This document shows, in pieces, positions 34,376-44,042 of a DNA stretch of 59,398 nt (its first letter is position 1; each line of letters opens with the position of its first letter). Below the pieces are notes generated by a model. That model did no database searches. It saw nothing but the letters and a program-made list of their open reading frames with translations, and was not told the origin of the DNA. Source of the DNA: Dehalococcoidia bacterium (GTDB lineage Bacteria > Chloroflexota > Dehalococcoidia > Lucifugimonadales > UBA826); NCBI GenBank assembly GCA_029936675.1, contig JAPYSB010000002.1:258294-317691 (forward strand), in the 5' to 3' direction. Both the position numbers and the translations under genes were made by a program.

Positions 34376-35371
34376 TCAGATGTTGAATTGCGGATCACTA
34401 TAATTGGTAATTTTATCGAATATTTGTATTCGCCATCTTTGTGAATCCACGGCTAGTAACCTAGATTTTGAGTCGTCGAAACTAACGCAAGTTGGCAATG
34501 CAAAAAGTGTTTCAGGTTCTAAACTTGGTACCCGTCTTCGAGCCTTATGTACGTCAGGGCTAGCGGCCACGTATTGCTTTTGCCATTTCGACAGCTCAAC
34601 TGCTGAACCAGTTAGGCCTGCTATGTGAATACCGGCTGAATCGTAAATCTGCACTCTGTTGTTGACCCAATCTGCCACATAAATATCGCCGGATTTATCT
34701 GTAGAAACGTCTGAAGGATGGTTCAGGTTTGAGGCGCTGGAACCAAATTCTCCTACCGACAGTATGAAGGCTCCGTCTGCATTAAACTTTTGAATTCTGT
34801 GATTTTTATGGTCAGCTACATAGACAAAATTGTCGTCGTCCGTGCAAATCCCCCAAGGGGCATTTAACAATCCGTCGGTCTCGCCCAACTCTCCCCACGA
34901 TTGGATGAACACTAAATCTGGGGAAAATTTTTGGATGCGATGGTTAAGAGTATCGGCTACATAAACATTATTATCGGAATCTATCGTTATTCCTGACGGG
35001 CGATTAAATTGGGATTCCCCATTTCCTGGGGCACCTATGGTTTTGACAAGATCTCCTTGAGGAGTGAAAACAGAAATTATATTTCGGAGCTCATCCGTGA
35101 CCAACAAGTGTTCGCCATTGAAAACTGCGCAACTAGGCCAAGAACCATTGAAGTTTTCTTCAGCAACTTCCCTGAATGAAATCACAATCTCTTCATCATC
35201 TATGTTGGAACCAATTGTTAATTTGATTACATCTGATCCGTAGGTGTCTCTTAACACTACAAAAAAATCATTTCCCACTCCTTTCGTGGCGTAAATTATT
35301 CCTCTGAATGCCCGACCCCCTACAACCCGATTGTAATCAAAAGCACGTCCCTTTACCGATGTAGTTAGCAT
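34376..35371 (-). CDS. NHL-repeat beta-propeller protein
   Basis: The 331-residue protein is built of NHL repeats: PSGITIDSDNNVYVADTLNHRIQKF, with GICTDDDNFVYVADHKNHRIQKF-like copies and PSDVSTDKSGDIYVADWVNNRVQIY-like copies between about residues 120 and 250. There is no signal peptide, so it appears cytoplasmic. NHL propellers bind partners or act as lactonase-like enzymes; no metal site is obvious. It follows the DUF1501 gene by 36 bases, in a DUF1800-DUF1501-NHL run. Confidence 0.85.
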   Translation of the reverse strand: MLTTSVKGRAFDYNRVVGGRAFRGIIYATKGVGNDFFVVLRDTYGSDVIKLTIGSNIDDEEIVISFREVAEENFNGSWPSCAVFNGEHLLVTDELRNIISVFTPQGDLVKTIGAPGNGESQFNRPSGITIDSDNNVYVADTLNHRIQKFSPDLVFIQSWGELGETDGLLNAPWGICTDDDNFVYVADHKNHRIQKFNADGAFILSVGEFGSSASNLNHPSDVSTDKSGDIYVADWVNNRVQIYDSAGIHIAGLTGSAVELSKWQKQYVAASPDVHKARRRVPSLEPETLFALPTCVSFDDSKSRLLAVDSQRWRIQIFDKITNYSDPQFNI

Positions 35372-35407
35372 TTTGAATCTACCTATAATCTACTTAAATA
35401 GCTAATT

Positions 35408-36550
35408 TCAATTTGAAGAACCCATAAATCCCGGCTTTTCAAAATGCCCGCCGACAATAGGCACAGGATCTAATTTCATCCAGTCTTCAGCCAGAGTGGT
35501 GTACACGCTTCGGAAATCCATGTCAGGTACTAAATCGCCCTGATCAAGATCGCCTTCCTTCATTGATGGATATTGCCCATATTCTCCACCCTTTACGTTT
35601 TTGCCAATAGCAAGACAAACACCGCCAGCCCCATGGTCGGTTCCTGCACCGTTGTCATACACTCTCCTGCCAAACTCAGAAAACAGAAACATGGTCACAT
35701 TATCAGCGGCCTGGTGTTCTTCCAAATCATCAAAGAAATCTCTTATAGCAGATGAAGCTGAGGACCAAAGTTTATTATGGGTGGAGAGTTGATCCGCATG
35801 AGTATCAAAACTTCCAAGGTCACAATAAAAAATCCGAGTACCTAAATTTGCCAAATGTATTTGAGCAATTCCCTTGAGTTTTTTGGCGATCGAGGAATCT
35901 GCGTATTCAACAGTTGATGAATACAAACTAGGTGCGACATTTAATATGTCTGCTCCTTTAATTGCGTCAAGTCCTGTTTGACCAAGAAATTCCATAACTG
36001 GGCCAGACCCAATCATTGGAGAGTACATTTTTTTGTACCTATCTAGCACTCGGTCTCTTTTTTGCTCTGGGGAAATATCAGTAAGGAGTCCGTAATTATC
36101 TAGATTTTCCACTGTGGCTACTGGAACGTCAGGAGCTACCAAAGCCCTATAAAGTGATGGGCCCATACTTACGGCTGTCACCACGTTTTTTTTGTTGGGA
36201 TCAATTTGCTTGATTGCTCTACCAAGCCAACCTTCGGTTCCGAGTGTTTCAGGTTCACATGTGTGCCAGATATCCATGGATCTAAAATGGGACCGAGGAG
36301 AGTTTTCATAGCCAACCCCATGAATAATGGCAACATCACCCTCCTTATACATTGCGGCCAAAGGGGCCATGGCAGGATGAAAACCTATTTCTGAGGTGAG
36401 CTCGATTACGTCAGTCTCATTTATGCTAACTGAGGGTCTGTAGTCTCTATACAAAGAGTTACTGTGAGGCACCACGGTATTCATGTAGTCATTGCCACCA
36501 GATAATTGAACTACCACTATCACGGGGTCTTTTGATGGGGCTTCAGGCAT
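35408..36550 (-). CDS. DUF1501 family protein
   Basis: The 380-residue protein matches DUF1501, an alkaline-phosphatase/sulfatase-like fold of unknown activity. VVQLSGGNDYMNTVVP, GFHPAMAPLAAMY, NSPRSHFRSMDIWHT and SLGSFDTHADQ-type elements are present, as are the C-terminal FGRRVYDNGAGTDHGAGG residues that would bind metal. Most relatives have a Tat signal; this one begins at the domain itself. It follows the DUF1800 gene, its usual genomic partner, by 38 bases. Confidence 0.88.
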   Translation of the reverse strand: MPEAPSKDPVIVVVQLSGGNDYMNTVVPHSNSLYRDYRPSVSINETDVIELTSEIGFHPAMAPLAAMYKEGDVAIIHGVGYENSPRSHFRSMDIWHTCEPETLGTEGWLGRAIKQIDPNKKNVVTAVSMGPSLYRALVAPDVPVATVENLDNYGLLTDISPEQKRDRVLDRYKKMYSPMIGSGPVMEFLGQTGLDAIKGADILNVAPSLYSSTVEYADSSIAKKLKGIAQIHLANLGTRIFYCDLGSFDTHADQLSTHNKLWSSASSAIRDFFDDLEEHQAADNVTMFLFSEFGRRVYDNGAGTDHGAGGVCLAIGKNVKGGEYGQYPSMKEGDLDQGDLVPDMDFRSVYTTLAEDWMKLDPVPIVGGHFEKPGFMGSSN

Positions 36551-36588
36551 GTTTATCCTCTATCCTTTTCTTTACAACACAACGGCAG

Positions 36589-37986
36589 TTAAGCAAATTG
36601 ATATTCTCTGGTTGCGACTATAAGTTGGAGCAATTCCAAGGTTCTTGTTACCCCGGTTGATTGCCAATCAAAATCTCCTTGTGAAGAAACGTGATCTATA
36701 AGCTCAGCCCTTGTCTCAGCTATAACCTCTAGAGGCCCCATGATGTCAAGACAGGCATCTACTACGTCTTCGGGTTTGAAAGATGTGGAGCTAACTCGAT
36801 CTATCATTTTTGCAACACCTGGTCGCGAATAGTCACCGACCATTTCCGACATGAAATTTGTACGCTTCATTAAGGTGCCACTGTTGATCCACTCTACACC
36901 AGAGTGCCACCCTTCAACACTTGGAGGATTTAAGAGATCCTGACCCATATAAACGATCTGGCTGGTCCAATTCAATATATCCGGCCCAGGAAGACTACTA
37001 TTCCCAACCAACCTCAGAGTACTCACTACAACTTCAGCGGGATTCTTAACCCGTGAGAATTGTGAATCCTTAAAAAAATTGCTATTGAATAATTTTCTAA
37101 GGACCGTTTCCATATGGTAGTTACTGTCCATCAAGGCATCAGCCAAAAACTGTACCGCCTCGGGGTTGTTTGGTGGAACAACAGACCATGCCGGTACCTG
37201 GGGCTCGTCTTCTACAAAAAAGTTATAAATATGCCTAGCCATAAAGTTCGCCGTTGCGGGTTTAGAAAGAATGATGTCTATTACTTCTTCCCCGTCGAAG
37301 GTTCCTTTGTGCCCTAGGAATACCTTTTCTCCAAAATCGTGATCTTCTTCTATAAACTTGAAATGCCAATCCCACCTACCCATATGAAATCTAGGTAACT
37401 TGTGTTCTAGGGTCCATCCTGTGAAAGCCCTCGAACACTCTTGGACATCGTCCTCTGTATAATTTCCTACCCCCATCGTGAACAGCTCTAACAACTCTCG
37501 ACCCCAATTTTCGTTAATGGAATCTGCATGATTTTCGTTGTTGTCCAACCAGTAAATCATAGCGGGGCTTTTTGCTACTTCAAGGAGAATATCTTTATAG
37601 TGACCAAGACCTTTCTCTCGGAACATATCAATCATGTCTTGGATTTCGTCGTAGTGATCAACTTTAGCGACACCAGTGGCAAAAATATTGTGATAAAAAA
37701 TGCATAACTTCTCCTGAAGTGGTGAGGCGGTATTGATCATTGTCCAAACCCATGGGGCTTGGCCTAACCCTCCCATGGTTCCGGGTTTCCACCACATTGG
37801 GTAGTATCTTAGAAATTCGTATATATCAACAGGGGTTTGAGTTAAGGGAGCCAACAACTCCTCTACAGTTTCCCTGTACCCTTTTGTGCACCTGGTTTCG
37901 AGCTCCTCTCGGGAAGCTCCAAATCCGGCCCTTCTCATAAGGTGTGCCATCAAGCTAATTTCTGTATTGGCTTTAGTACTAACCAT
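36589..37986 (-). CDS. DUF1800 family protein
   Basis: The 465-residue protein carries the DUF1800 pattern: HLMRRAGFGAS near the N-terminus, LQEKLCIFYHNIF, NENWGRELLELFTMGVGNYTE, DVQECSRAFTGWT, GEEVIDIILSKPATANF and SVEGWHSG. The function of the family is unknown; it is nearly always encoded next to DUF1501, as here. No signal peptide is visible. GGAGTAGGG precedes the ATG. It is first in the three-gene run with DUF1501 and the NHL protein. Confidence 0.9.
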   Translation of the reverse strand: MVSTKANTEISLMAHLMRRAGFGASREELETRCTKGYRETVEELLAPLTQTPVDIYEFLRYYPMWWKPGTMGGLGQAPWVWTMINTASPLQEKLCIFYHNIFATGVAKVDHYDEIQDMIDMFREKGLGHYKDILLEVAKSPAMIYWLDNNENHADSINENWGRELLELFTMGVGNYTEDDVQECSRAFTGWTLEHKLPRFHMGRWDWHFKFIEEDHDFGEKVFLGHKGTFDGEEVIDIILSKPATANFMARHIYNFFVEDEPQVPAWSVVPPNNPEAVQFLADALMDSNYHMETVLRKLFNSNFFKDSQFSRVKNPAEVVVSTLRLVGNSSLPGPDILNWTSQIVYMGQDLLNPPSVEGWHSGVEWINSGTLMKRTNFMSEMVGDYSRPGVAKMIDRVSSTSFKPEDVVDACLDIMGPLEVIAETRAELIDHVSSQGDFDWQSTGVTRTLELLQLIVATREYQFA

Positions 37987-38156
37987 GTACCCTACTCCAA
38001 ACTCGTCTTAAATTTTTGCCCCTAGGAAGTGAGATACAGAATAGCAGAAAACCCTCAAAGTGCACGATTTGATCCCAATTAAATTATCCGAGTTGGTGCC
38101 TGTTTTCTGCCTCCAATTTAAATGCAGACGCTAAGAAATTAGCTATTTCGGCCTAA

Positions 38157-38936
38157 CTAACAGGAGCCGTCGATGAATTTCTCAACCTCGAAGTTGAATA
38201 TTTCTGGTTTCTCAAAATAAACAGAGTGACCACAATCAGGAACGATGATTAATTTGGACCCTTTAATATGAGCTGATGCCAGGTCAAGAATGTGAGGTGG
38301 GGTTATTTCGTCATCCTCTCCAACGATGAACTGGACAGGCATAATTAATTTTTTAAGATCTTTAGCTTTAGGCCCCCCATAAAGAACACCTCCACTCTCA
38401 GGTCTCTGAGGATTAGACCTTTGTATTTGAAGATAAAGGTTTGCCATCGATGGGTTACGGGTACGAAATCCATCTGAAAGGGCCCTAAAGCCTATTCCTT
38501 TCGTGTCAGGGTTACTTTCCCTCCAATGAGAAAGGGCTGTTTCGACATCTATCTCACCCATCGCTCCTGTTGTGTCAGCAAAAGTTATACTTGAAACTCT
38601 TTCGGGGTGAGTGACCGCAAATCCCAAAGCTGTTCTTCCGCCCATCGATTGGGCTACCAAACGCATATTTTTGATTTCTAGTGCGTCCACGAGGCTCCTC
38701 AAATCATCGGGGAAGGATTTCATACCTGGGCCGTGTTTCGAGTCATAGGAATGCCCAAATCCTCTGTGTGAGAAGACTATGCAGTCGTATTTACGAGAAA
38801 AATAAGGTATTTGTTGAAACCATGAGAGTAGATTACCCCCGGCACCATGAAGAAATATTATCGATTCTGCTTCCCCTGTATTTGGCCCATACCGCTGATA
38901 TTCTATTTCGATATCGTTAATAGCAATTTTCGGCAT
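38157..38936 (-). CDS. Alpha/beta hydrolase
   Basis: The 259-residue protein has the hydrolase fold: the oxyanion motif HGAGG at 30-34, the nucleophile elbow AQSMGGR (Ser near 96), an acid in VGEDDEITPP and the catalytic His in DCGHSVYFE. Esterase, lactonase or C-C hydrolase activity cannot be told apart. AGGAAT precedes the ATG. It lies 25 bases after the GMC oxidoreductase gene, so the two may act in one oxidation-hydrolysis route. Confidence 0.88.
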   Translation of the reverse strand: MPKIAINDIEIEYQRYGPNTGEAESIIFLHGAGGNLLSWFQQIPYFSRKYDCIVFSHRGFGHSYDSKHGPGMKSFPDDLRSLVDALEIKNMRLVAQSMGGRTALGFAVTHPERVSSITFADTTGAMGEIDVETALSHWRESNPDTKGIGFRALSDGFRTRNPSMANLYLQIQRSNPQRPESGGVLYGGPKAKDLKKLIMPVQFIVGEDDEITPPHILDLASAHIKGSKLIIVPDCGHSVYFEKPEIFNFEVEKFIDGSC

Positions 38937-38961
38937 TTTTATTCCTACCTTTGGATACTCC

Positions 38962-40551
38962 TTAAACGCGACCTTTCAAAGAATCGGACAACCTTTCTCC
39001 TATCATCATTGTTGTTACATTGGTGTTTGCTCTGACATTGTTCGGCATTATGGAGGCGTCAGCAATAAATAGATTATCGACCCCGTACACTCGACAATTT
39101 TCATCTACGACCGCATATTTATTAGAAGATTTTCCCATGGAACATGTGCTGGTCAGATGATTTCCTGTAGTTGTTGTGGAGTGGAGCCATTCGTGAAATT
39201 TATTTTTATCGCCGAGTATGTTGTTCGTCGGGCTCGTCCGAATACCTACTATGTCCCTTAAGTAAGAACTATCCATAATTTCAGAGGCCATTTGGACACC
39301 TTCGGCCATCCTGTTAATATCACTTTCAGTTGCTAGCAAATTTAAATTCACAACAGGCTTGTCATCGGGGGCCGCAGACTTAAGGGCAACGCTTCCTCTG
39401 CTCGTGCCTAGGTAGAGAGAAGTGGTAATCTGTATCCCTGATAGCTGTGGTTGAACTTGGTTATGAGATTTGTGTAAGGACAATATGTCTCTATAATCCC
39501 CGCTAACTGCATAAGAACCCATCCACATCATCATATCGTCAGTTGGGGCCGAATCTTGAGATGTGTATCTTAAACCAACCTGTAGCCGTGGAGATTTAGG
39601 ATCTAAAGATTCTATATTTTTTACTTTGGCCAGCACAAAATTTTGTGGGTGATCCTGAAGGTTCTTACCAACCCCCTCCAGGTTTATTAAGGGTTTTATT
39701 CCACATGATGTTAGATTGTCTACGGGACCTATTCCAGACAGCATTAATATTTTAGGGTTGGCCAAACTTCCGGCTGAAAGTATCACTGTTTCTGCTTCCA
39801 CCCTAAATATATCTCCGCCACTTTCCACCTCAGCGGCTGAAATCTTATTTTTGTCTACTATGAGCCTTGTTACTGTGCAATTTGATCGTAGGGTGAAATT
39901 CATACGGTGCCTTGATTGAGTTAGATATCCAAGAGAAGTACTCATGCGGATACCATTTGGGTTGTTGCACGGAAATGCACCTACGCCGGTTTCGTCTGGA
40001 AGATTGAAATCTGTGGCTTTGCCAAAGTCCCTATCGATACACGCTTGATAAAATCCTTCTTGGGGTGCGGTCCATTGATCCCTGGGAAATCGCCTCGCCA
40101 CGATTGGACCGTCTTCCCCATGAAAATCCCCATGAAAATCCAAATCTGTTTCTAGTTTTCTGAAATAAGGCAGAACTTTTTGGTAATCCCAATTGTGGAG
40201 TCCGTTTTCAGACCAACTTTCGAAATCGTGAGTTAATCCTCGAAGAAATATCTGTCCGTTTATTGAACTTGTGCCGCCGGTTAGTTTACCTCTGGGCAGT
40301 CGAATCATTCGATTGCCCAGTTCACTTTGATTGCTCACGGTGGCAACGTATCCCCAATCATGTTCATCAGAGACTGCTAGATCGGTACCAGTGGCATATC
40401 CATATTTAACGTCATCTGGCAGATTTTCAAATATAGGGTAGTCAGGTCCTCCTTCTAAGAGCAAAACAGAGCTTTCAGGATTTTCTGAAAGTCGAGTGGC
40501 CACTATCGCTCCTGCCGAACCTGCTCCTATCACTAAATAGTCATACTTCAT
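38962..40551 (-). CDS. GMC-family FAD-dependent oxidoreductase (choline/alcohol dehydrogenase-like)
   Basis: The 529-residue protein starts with the FAD-binding YDYLVIGAGSAGAIVATRLSE and has the GMC signature 1 region (RGKLTGGTSSINGQIF) and signature 2 (ILSAGSLANPKILMLSGIGP). The C-terminal part has TTGNHLTSTCSMG with the likely active-site His and NVRANTNVTTMMIGERLS with its Asn partner. It should oxidise a primary alcohol or polyol. The electron acceptor and substrate are unknown. The alpha/beta hydrolase gene follows closely. Confidence 0.9.
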   Translation of the reverse strand: MKYDYLVIGAGSAGAIVATRLSENPESSVLLLEGGPDYPIFENLPDDVKYGYATGTDLAVSDEHDWGYVATVSNQSELGNRMIRLPRGKLTGGTSSINGQIFLRGLTHDFESWSENGLHNWDYQKVLPYFRKLETDLDFHGDFHGEDGPIVARRFPRDQWTAPQEGFYQACIDRDFGKATDFNLPDETGVGAFPCNNPNGIRMSTSLGYLTQSRHRMNFTLRSNCTVTRLIVDKNKISAAEVESGGDIFRVEAETVILSAGSLANPKILMLSGIGPVDNLTSCGIKPLINLEGVGKNLQDHPQNFVLAKVKNIESLDPKSPRLQVGLRYTSQDSAPTDDMMMWMGSYAVSGDYRDILSLHKSHNQVQPQLSGIQITTSLYLGTSRGSVALKSAAPDDKPVVNLNLLATESDINRMAEGVQMASEIMDSSYLRDIVGIRTSPTNNILGDKNKFHEWLHSTTTTGNHLTSTCSMGKSSNKYAVVDENCRVYGVDNLFIADASIMPNNVRANTNVTTMMIGERLSDSLKGRV

Positions 40552-40678
40552 CGAGTAAAATGCCTCAAGTTAGGGTGCTCAATGTTTTTAGAGTATCAGG
40601 AATTTGCAACTATATCCTGTACCCTGTCATATAAATGACTAGTAAATAGAGAGATAGTTAATTCATTAGGAGTTTGTA

Positions 40679-41272
40679 TTGTTCATCGGGCTCTTCGGGG
40701 GAACTTTCGATCCCATACATAATGGTCATATTCAAGCTGCAAACTCTGCTCATCGAATTCTCAAATTGGATAAAGTAATCATGATTCCTGCTGGAGATCC
40801 CTATCTAAAGAGAACTGAATTAGTGGCGTCACCAAAAGAAAGACACCATATGGTGTCCCTGGCAATTCAAAAAATCCCCTTTTTAGAAGTTTCAGATATT
40901 GAGATTCTCCGGCCTGGGCCTTCCTATACCATAGATACGGTGAAGGAATTGAAACAAAATGGGGATGAAGTGATTGTCCTGCTAGGGGCGGATTCAATAA
41001 TTGAAATGGATAAATGGGAAGACCCAGATTCACTTCATTCCGAATGTGAAGTTGTTGGGTTAACTCGTCCTGGGTTCCAAATCGATGAATCGAAATCATA
41101 TCTGTCTAGGCAAAGAAAATATTCGTTAAGAACGATCGAAGTTAGCTCTCCCGCTATTTCATCCACTAAGGTAAGAAACCGTATTCAAAATGGACTGGAT
41201 GTTGAAGAGTTAGTTCCTCGGGGAGTAAATGAATACATTCAGAAGGAAAAGCTATATCATTTATTGGCCTAA
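40679..41272 (+). CDS. nadD: Nicotinate-nucleotide adenylyltransferase
   Basis: NadD joins nicotinate mononucleotide to AMP, making deamido-NAD. The 197-residue protein has GLFGGTFDPIHNGH at its N-terminus, the family's ATP-binding motif, then MIPAGDPYLKR, ERHHMVSLAI, SYTIDTVKELK, LLGADSI and the closing ISSTKVRNRI. The start is TTG with AGGAG six bases upstream. It leads a tight plus-strand run with pyrE, an MFS gene and a histidine phosphatase. Confidence 0.95.
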   Translation: MFIGLFGGTFDPIHNGHIQAANSAHRILKLDKVIMIPAGDPYLKRTELVASPKERHHMVSLAIQKIPFLEVSDIEILRPGPSYTIDTVKELKQNGDEVIVLLGADSIIEMDKWEDPDSLHSECEVVGLTRPGFQIDESKSYLSRQRKYSLRTIEVSSPAISSTKVRNRIQNGLDVEELVPRGVNEYIQKEKLYHLLA

Positions 41273-41304
41273 ATTAATATTGTGGAACACATTCTATTAT
41301 TGAA

Positions 41305-41874
41305 ATGAATGATATCGAGAGATTATTAGAAGTAGCTAAAGAGAAAAAAGCACTGCTATTCGGTGAATTCACCCTGTCGTCAGGAAATAAAAGCAGTTAC
41401 TACTTTGATGGTCGGCTATTGACTCTTGATCCGGAAGGATCATACCTCACAGCTAGGTGCTTTTTACCTATTTTGTACAAATGTAACGCAGAGGCTTTGG
41501 CAGGACCTACCTTAGGAGCTGATCCGATTGTTTCCTCCGTTAGTACTTTGAGCTACATCGAAGGAAAACCAGTGCCGGCTTTGATTGTACGAAAGGAAAA
41601 AAAGATTCATGGCGGCGGTAGAAATATTGAAGGACATTTTTATAAAGGGCAGAAGGTTGCCGTGGTTGATGACACCTGCACAACAGGAAGCAGTTTGTTT
41701 CACGCCATAGAAGCGGTTGAAGATGAAGGTTGCGAGGTTGTTAAAGTGCTAGCCATCATGGATCGAAGGGCTGGTGGCAGTGATGAGCTTAAACGTAGAG
41801 GTTATGATTTTCAAAGTCTATTTGTTGCTGATGGCAAGGGAGAAATCCACATTGCCCAAATTGGATCACAGTAG
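41305..41874 (+). CDS. pyrE: Orotate phosphoribosyltransferase
   Basis: The 189-residue protein has the PyrE layout: FGEFTLSSGNKSSYYFDGR, ALAGPTLGADPI, VRKEKKIHGGGRNIEG (the flexible catalytic loop) and the PRPP-binding VAVVDDTCTTGSS near 114-126. It transfers phosphoribose from PRPP to orotate in pyrimidine synthesis. It starts 32 bases after nadD. The rest of the pyrimidine pathway is not in view. Confidence 0.9.
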   Translation: MNDIERLLEVAKEKKALLFGEFTLSSGNKSSYYFDGRLLTLDPEGSYLTARCFLPILYKCNAEALAGPTLGADPIVSSVSTLSYIEGKPVPALIVRKEKKIHGGGRNIEGHFYKGQKVAVVDDTCTTGSSLFHAIEAVEDEGCEVVKVLAIMDRRAGGSDELKRRGYDFQSLFVADGKGEIHIAQIGSQ

Positions 41875-41886
41875 AAAATAGTATTG

Positions 41887-43404
41887 ATGAATTTCCTTTT
41901 AAGTCGAATCCAAGATACACCCTCATATCGATGGTGGATTTACGGGGCAGTTGCTATTGGCACTTTCATATCCATTGTTGAACAGTCTGCGACATCTATA
42001 GTTGTTCCCAGTATTGCAGAATATTTTGGGGCAGATATTCCCACCGCTCAATGGATGGCCATCGCCTACATGTTGAGCGTAAGTGCTTTAATGATGCCGG
42101 CAGGCGCTATTGCTGACTCCATCGGGAGGAAAAGGATATGGATATGTGGGCTGTTGATATTTGCTTGTGCTACCGCTCTCACCGGTTTTTCTCAAGAATT
42201 TTGGATGGTCATAGTAGGCAAAATTTTTATGGGTATTGGTGCTTCAGCCTTGCAGGCGAATGGCATGGCAATGATTGCGCGTTCTTTTCCTGACGAAGAG
42301 AGAGGCAAGGCCCTCGGGTTACACATGACAATCGTTGGGCTGGGGGCTATTGGTGGCCCAATATTAGGTGGAACTATTGATAGTTATTTTGGATGGAGGG
42401 CCATTTTTATTTTCATAGCAGTGTTTAGCATTTTTGCAATGTGTATTGCTATGTTAGTTTTGACGCCGGACCCTCAGAAAAAACCTGGGAAAGAAGATTC
42501 CATCAAGAATTTTGATTGGAGTGGTACTTTCATCTCTGCGTTATTTCTCCTCTCACTAATGCTGGTTATAACTTTTAGTACCAAATTATCTTTGTCCTCT
42601 CCATATATTATTTTGGGAACTCTGTGTTCTGTATTGTTGTTCACTGCGTTCCTTTTTAGAGAAAAAACAGCAAAAAACCCGATATTGCCACTTAGTCTAT
42701 TTAAATCTCTTTCCTTTTCTTTGGGCTCCTCATCAAGATTTATATCTTTTACTGCAAGCTCAAGCACGTTTTTCTTAATGCCATTTTTTCTGGTTTCAGG
42801 GCTGGGATTAACGACAGCCACTGCAGCACTGTATTTACTACCTGGGTCCGTTGCATTGGCTATTTTTGGTCCGATTAGTGGGCGATTAGCTGACAGAATT
42901 GGTACCACTGGGCCATCAGTTATCGGAATGGCTTTTTGTTCGGTGGCGATGTACTTGTTCTCTGAAGTGAGTCTGACTTCTACCCTGGTTTTAGTGGGTA
43001 TAGCGTCAGGGTTGTCTGGCATGGGAATGAGTATTTTTATGGCCCCTAATACGAGTGCGATTATGGGGAGTGCTGGTAGAAAACACTATGGTATTGTCTC
43101 TGCATTTTTAAATTTAACCAGGAATGGCGCTCATATTGTAGGAATCGCAATACCAACCGCCATCGTAGTATCAGTAATGGCCGGGTTAGGGTACGAAGCA
43201 GATTTATCGGATCCTGAGAAGCTTAAAGATATCGGGTTGCGAACCGCATATGCCTCAGCAATGGCAAGGGCATTTCAGCTGTCTACCATTTTGATGATAT
43301 TTGCGGGCCTTTTGGTTGTTGCTGGAGGGATTTTCGATAGATTTAGAAAACAGGCTAACCAGTTCAAATCGGACACCGTCCTACCGGCAGGTATAAAAAA
43401 ATGA
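41887..43404 (+). CDS. MFS transporter, DHA2 (14-TM) family
   Basis: The 505-residue membrane protein has about 14 helices, TAQWMAIAYMLSVSALMMPAGAIADSIGRKR (early helices plus loop motif A), GLGAIGGPILGGTID (motif C-like) and a second loop GPISGRLADRIG. It is a paralogue of the exporter at 8035. ATG 41887 is preferred to a TTG one codon upstream. It starts 12 bases after pyrE and overlaps the next gene through ATGA. The exported compound is unknown. Confidence 0.87.
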   Translation: MNFLLSRIQDTPSYRWWIYGAVAIGTFISIVEQSATSIVVPSIAEYFGADIPTAQWMAIAYMLSVSALMMPAGAIADSIGRKRIWICGLLIFACATALTGFSQEFWMVIVGKIFMGIGASALQANGMAMIARSFPDEERGKALGLHMTIVGLGAIGGPILGGTIDSYFGWRAIFIFIAVFSIFAMCIAMLVLTPDPQKKPGKEDSIKNFDWSGTFISALFLLSLMLVITFSTKLSLSSPYIILGTLCSVLLFTAFLFREKTAKNPILPLSLFKSLSFSLGSSSRFISFTASSSTFFLMPFFLVSGLGLTTATAALYLLPGSVALAIFGPISGRLADRIGTTGPSVIGMAFCSVAMYLFSEVSLTSTLVLVGIASGLSGMGMSIFMAPNTSAIMGSAGRKHYGIVSAFLNLTRNGAHIVGIAIPTAIVVSVMAGLGYEADLSDPEKLKDIGLRTAYASAMARAFQLSTILMIFAGLLVVAGGIFDRFRKQANQFKSDTVLPAGIKK

Positions 43405-44042
43405 GATTAATCTTAATCAGGCATGCACAATCCAAGGCTAATGCTGAGGGTCGCTGGCAGGGGACCATGGATTTTGATCTTTCGAAAGATGGCCAAGACC
43501 AATGTGAAAAGCTTCGTGAAAGATTCGTTAAGGAAGAATTGGAACCTACTCACGTTTATTCTAGTCCATTAATAAGGGCTTACAAAACAGCCGAAATATC
43601 TTTGCCCACGACTCCTATCTATAAAATTCCAGATTTGAGAGAAAACGATGCCGGAGTATTTTCAGGGAAAACATCTGACGATTTATCAACGGAATACTCT
43701 GTGATATTTGAAGAATTTCGCAGATCCAGAAATTTTGATTTAGTCCCAAAGGCTGAAACTCGCTATCAGATTAGGCAAAGAGCTGAAACAGTTATAGGAT
43801 TTCTTGTTAAAGGTCATAACTCCAAAGATTTTGTTATTGCCTATTCACATAGTGGATTTTTAGTTCATTTGATCGCAGTAATTCTTGGAACCAATCGTGT
43901 ATGGAATCTAAGAATACCTAACACAGCAATATTTGATTTTGAAATTGATCCTGATAGCTGGGACCCAAGTAGCTCTATAAACGGTGACCGCAGGCGTTTC
44001 CAAATAAATAGATTTGCAGATGCAGGTCATTTATTCAGCTGA
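43401..44042 (+). CDS. Histidine phosphatase family protein (phosphoglycerate mutase-like)
   Basis: The 213-residue protein has the phosphohistidine motif LIRHAQS at 4-10, an Arg in VYSSPLIRAYKTAE, Glu in LRENDAGVFSG and the second His in AYSHSGFL. It is translationally coupled to the MFS gene. Its 3' end overlaps by 16 bases the convergent gene at 44027, a clear paralogue. Substrates in this branch range from sugar phosphates to alpha-ribazole phosphate; none is indicated here. Confidence 0.9.
   Translation: MRLILIRHAQSKANAEGRWQGTMDFDLSKDGQDQCEKLRERFVKEELEPTHVYSSPLIRAYKTAEISLPTTPIYKIPDLRENDAGVFSGKTSDDLSTEYSVIFEEFRRSRNFDLVPKAETRYQIRQRAETVIGFLVKGHNSKDFVIAYSHSGFLVHLIAVILGTNRVWNLRIPNTAIFDFEIDPDSWDPSSSINGDRRRFQINRFADAGHLFS

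Noticed and set aside
42474-43022. Long reverse-strand frame (182 codons) inside the second MFS gene
   Set aside because: It lies wholly over a well-supported membrane protein gene and its translation has no coherent domain.
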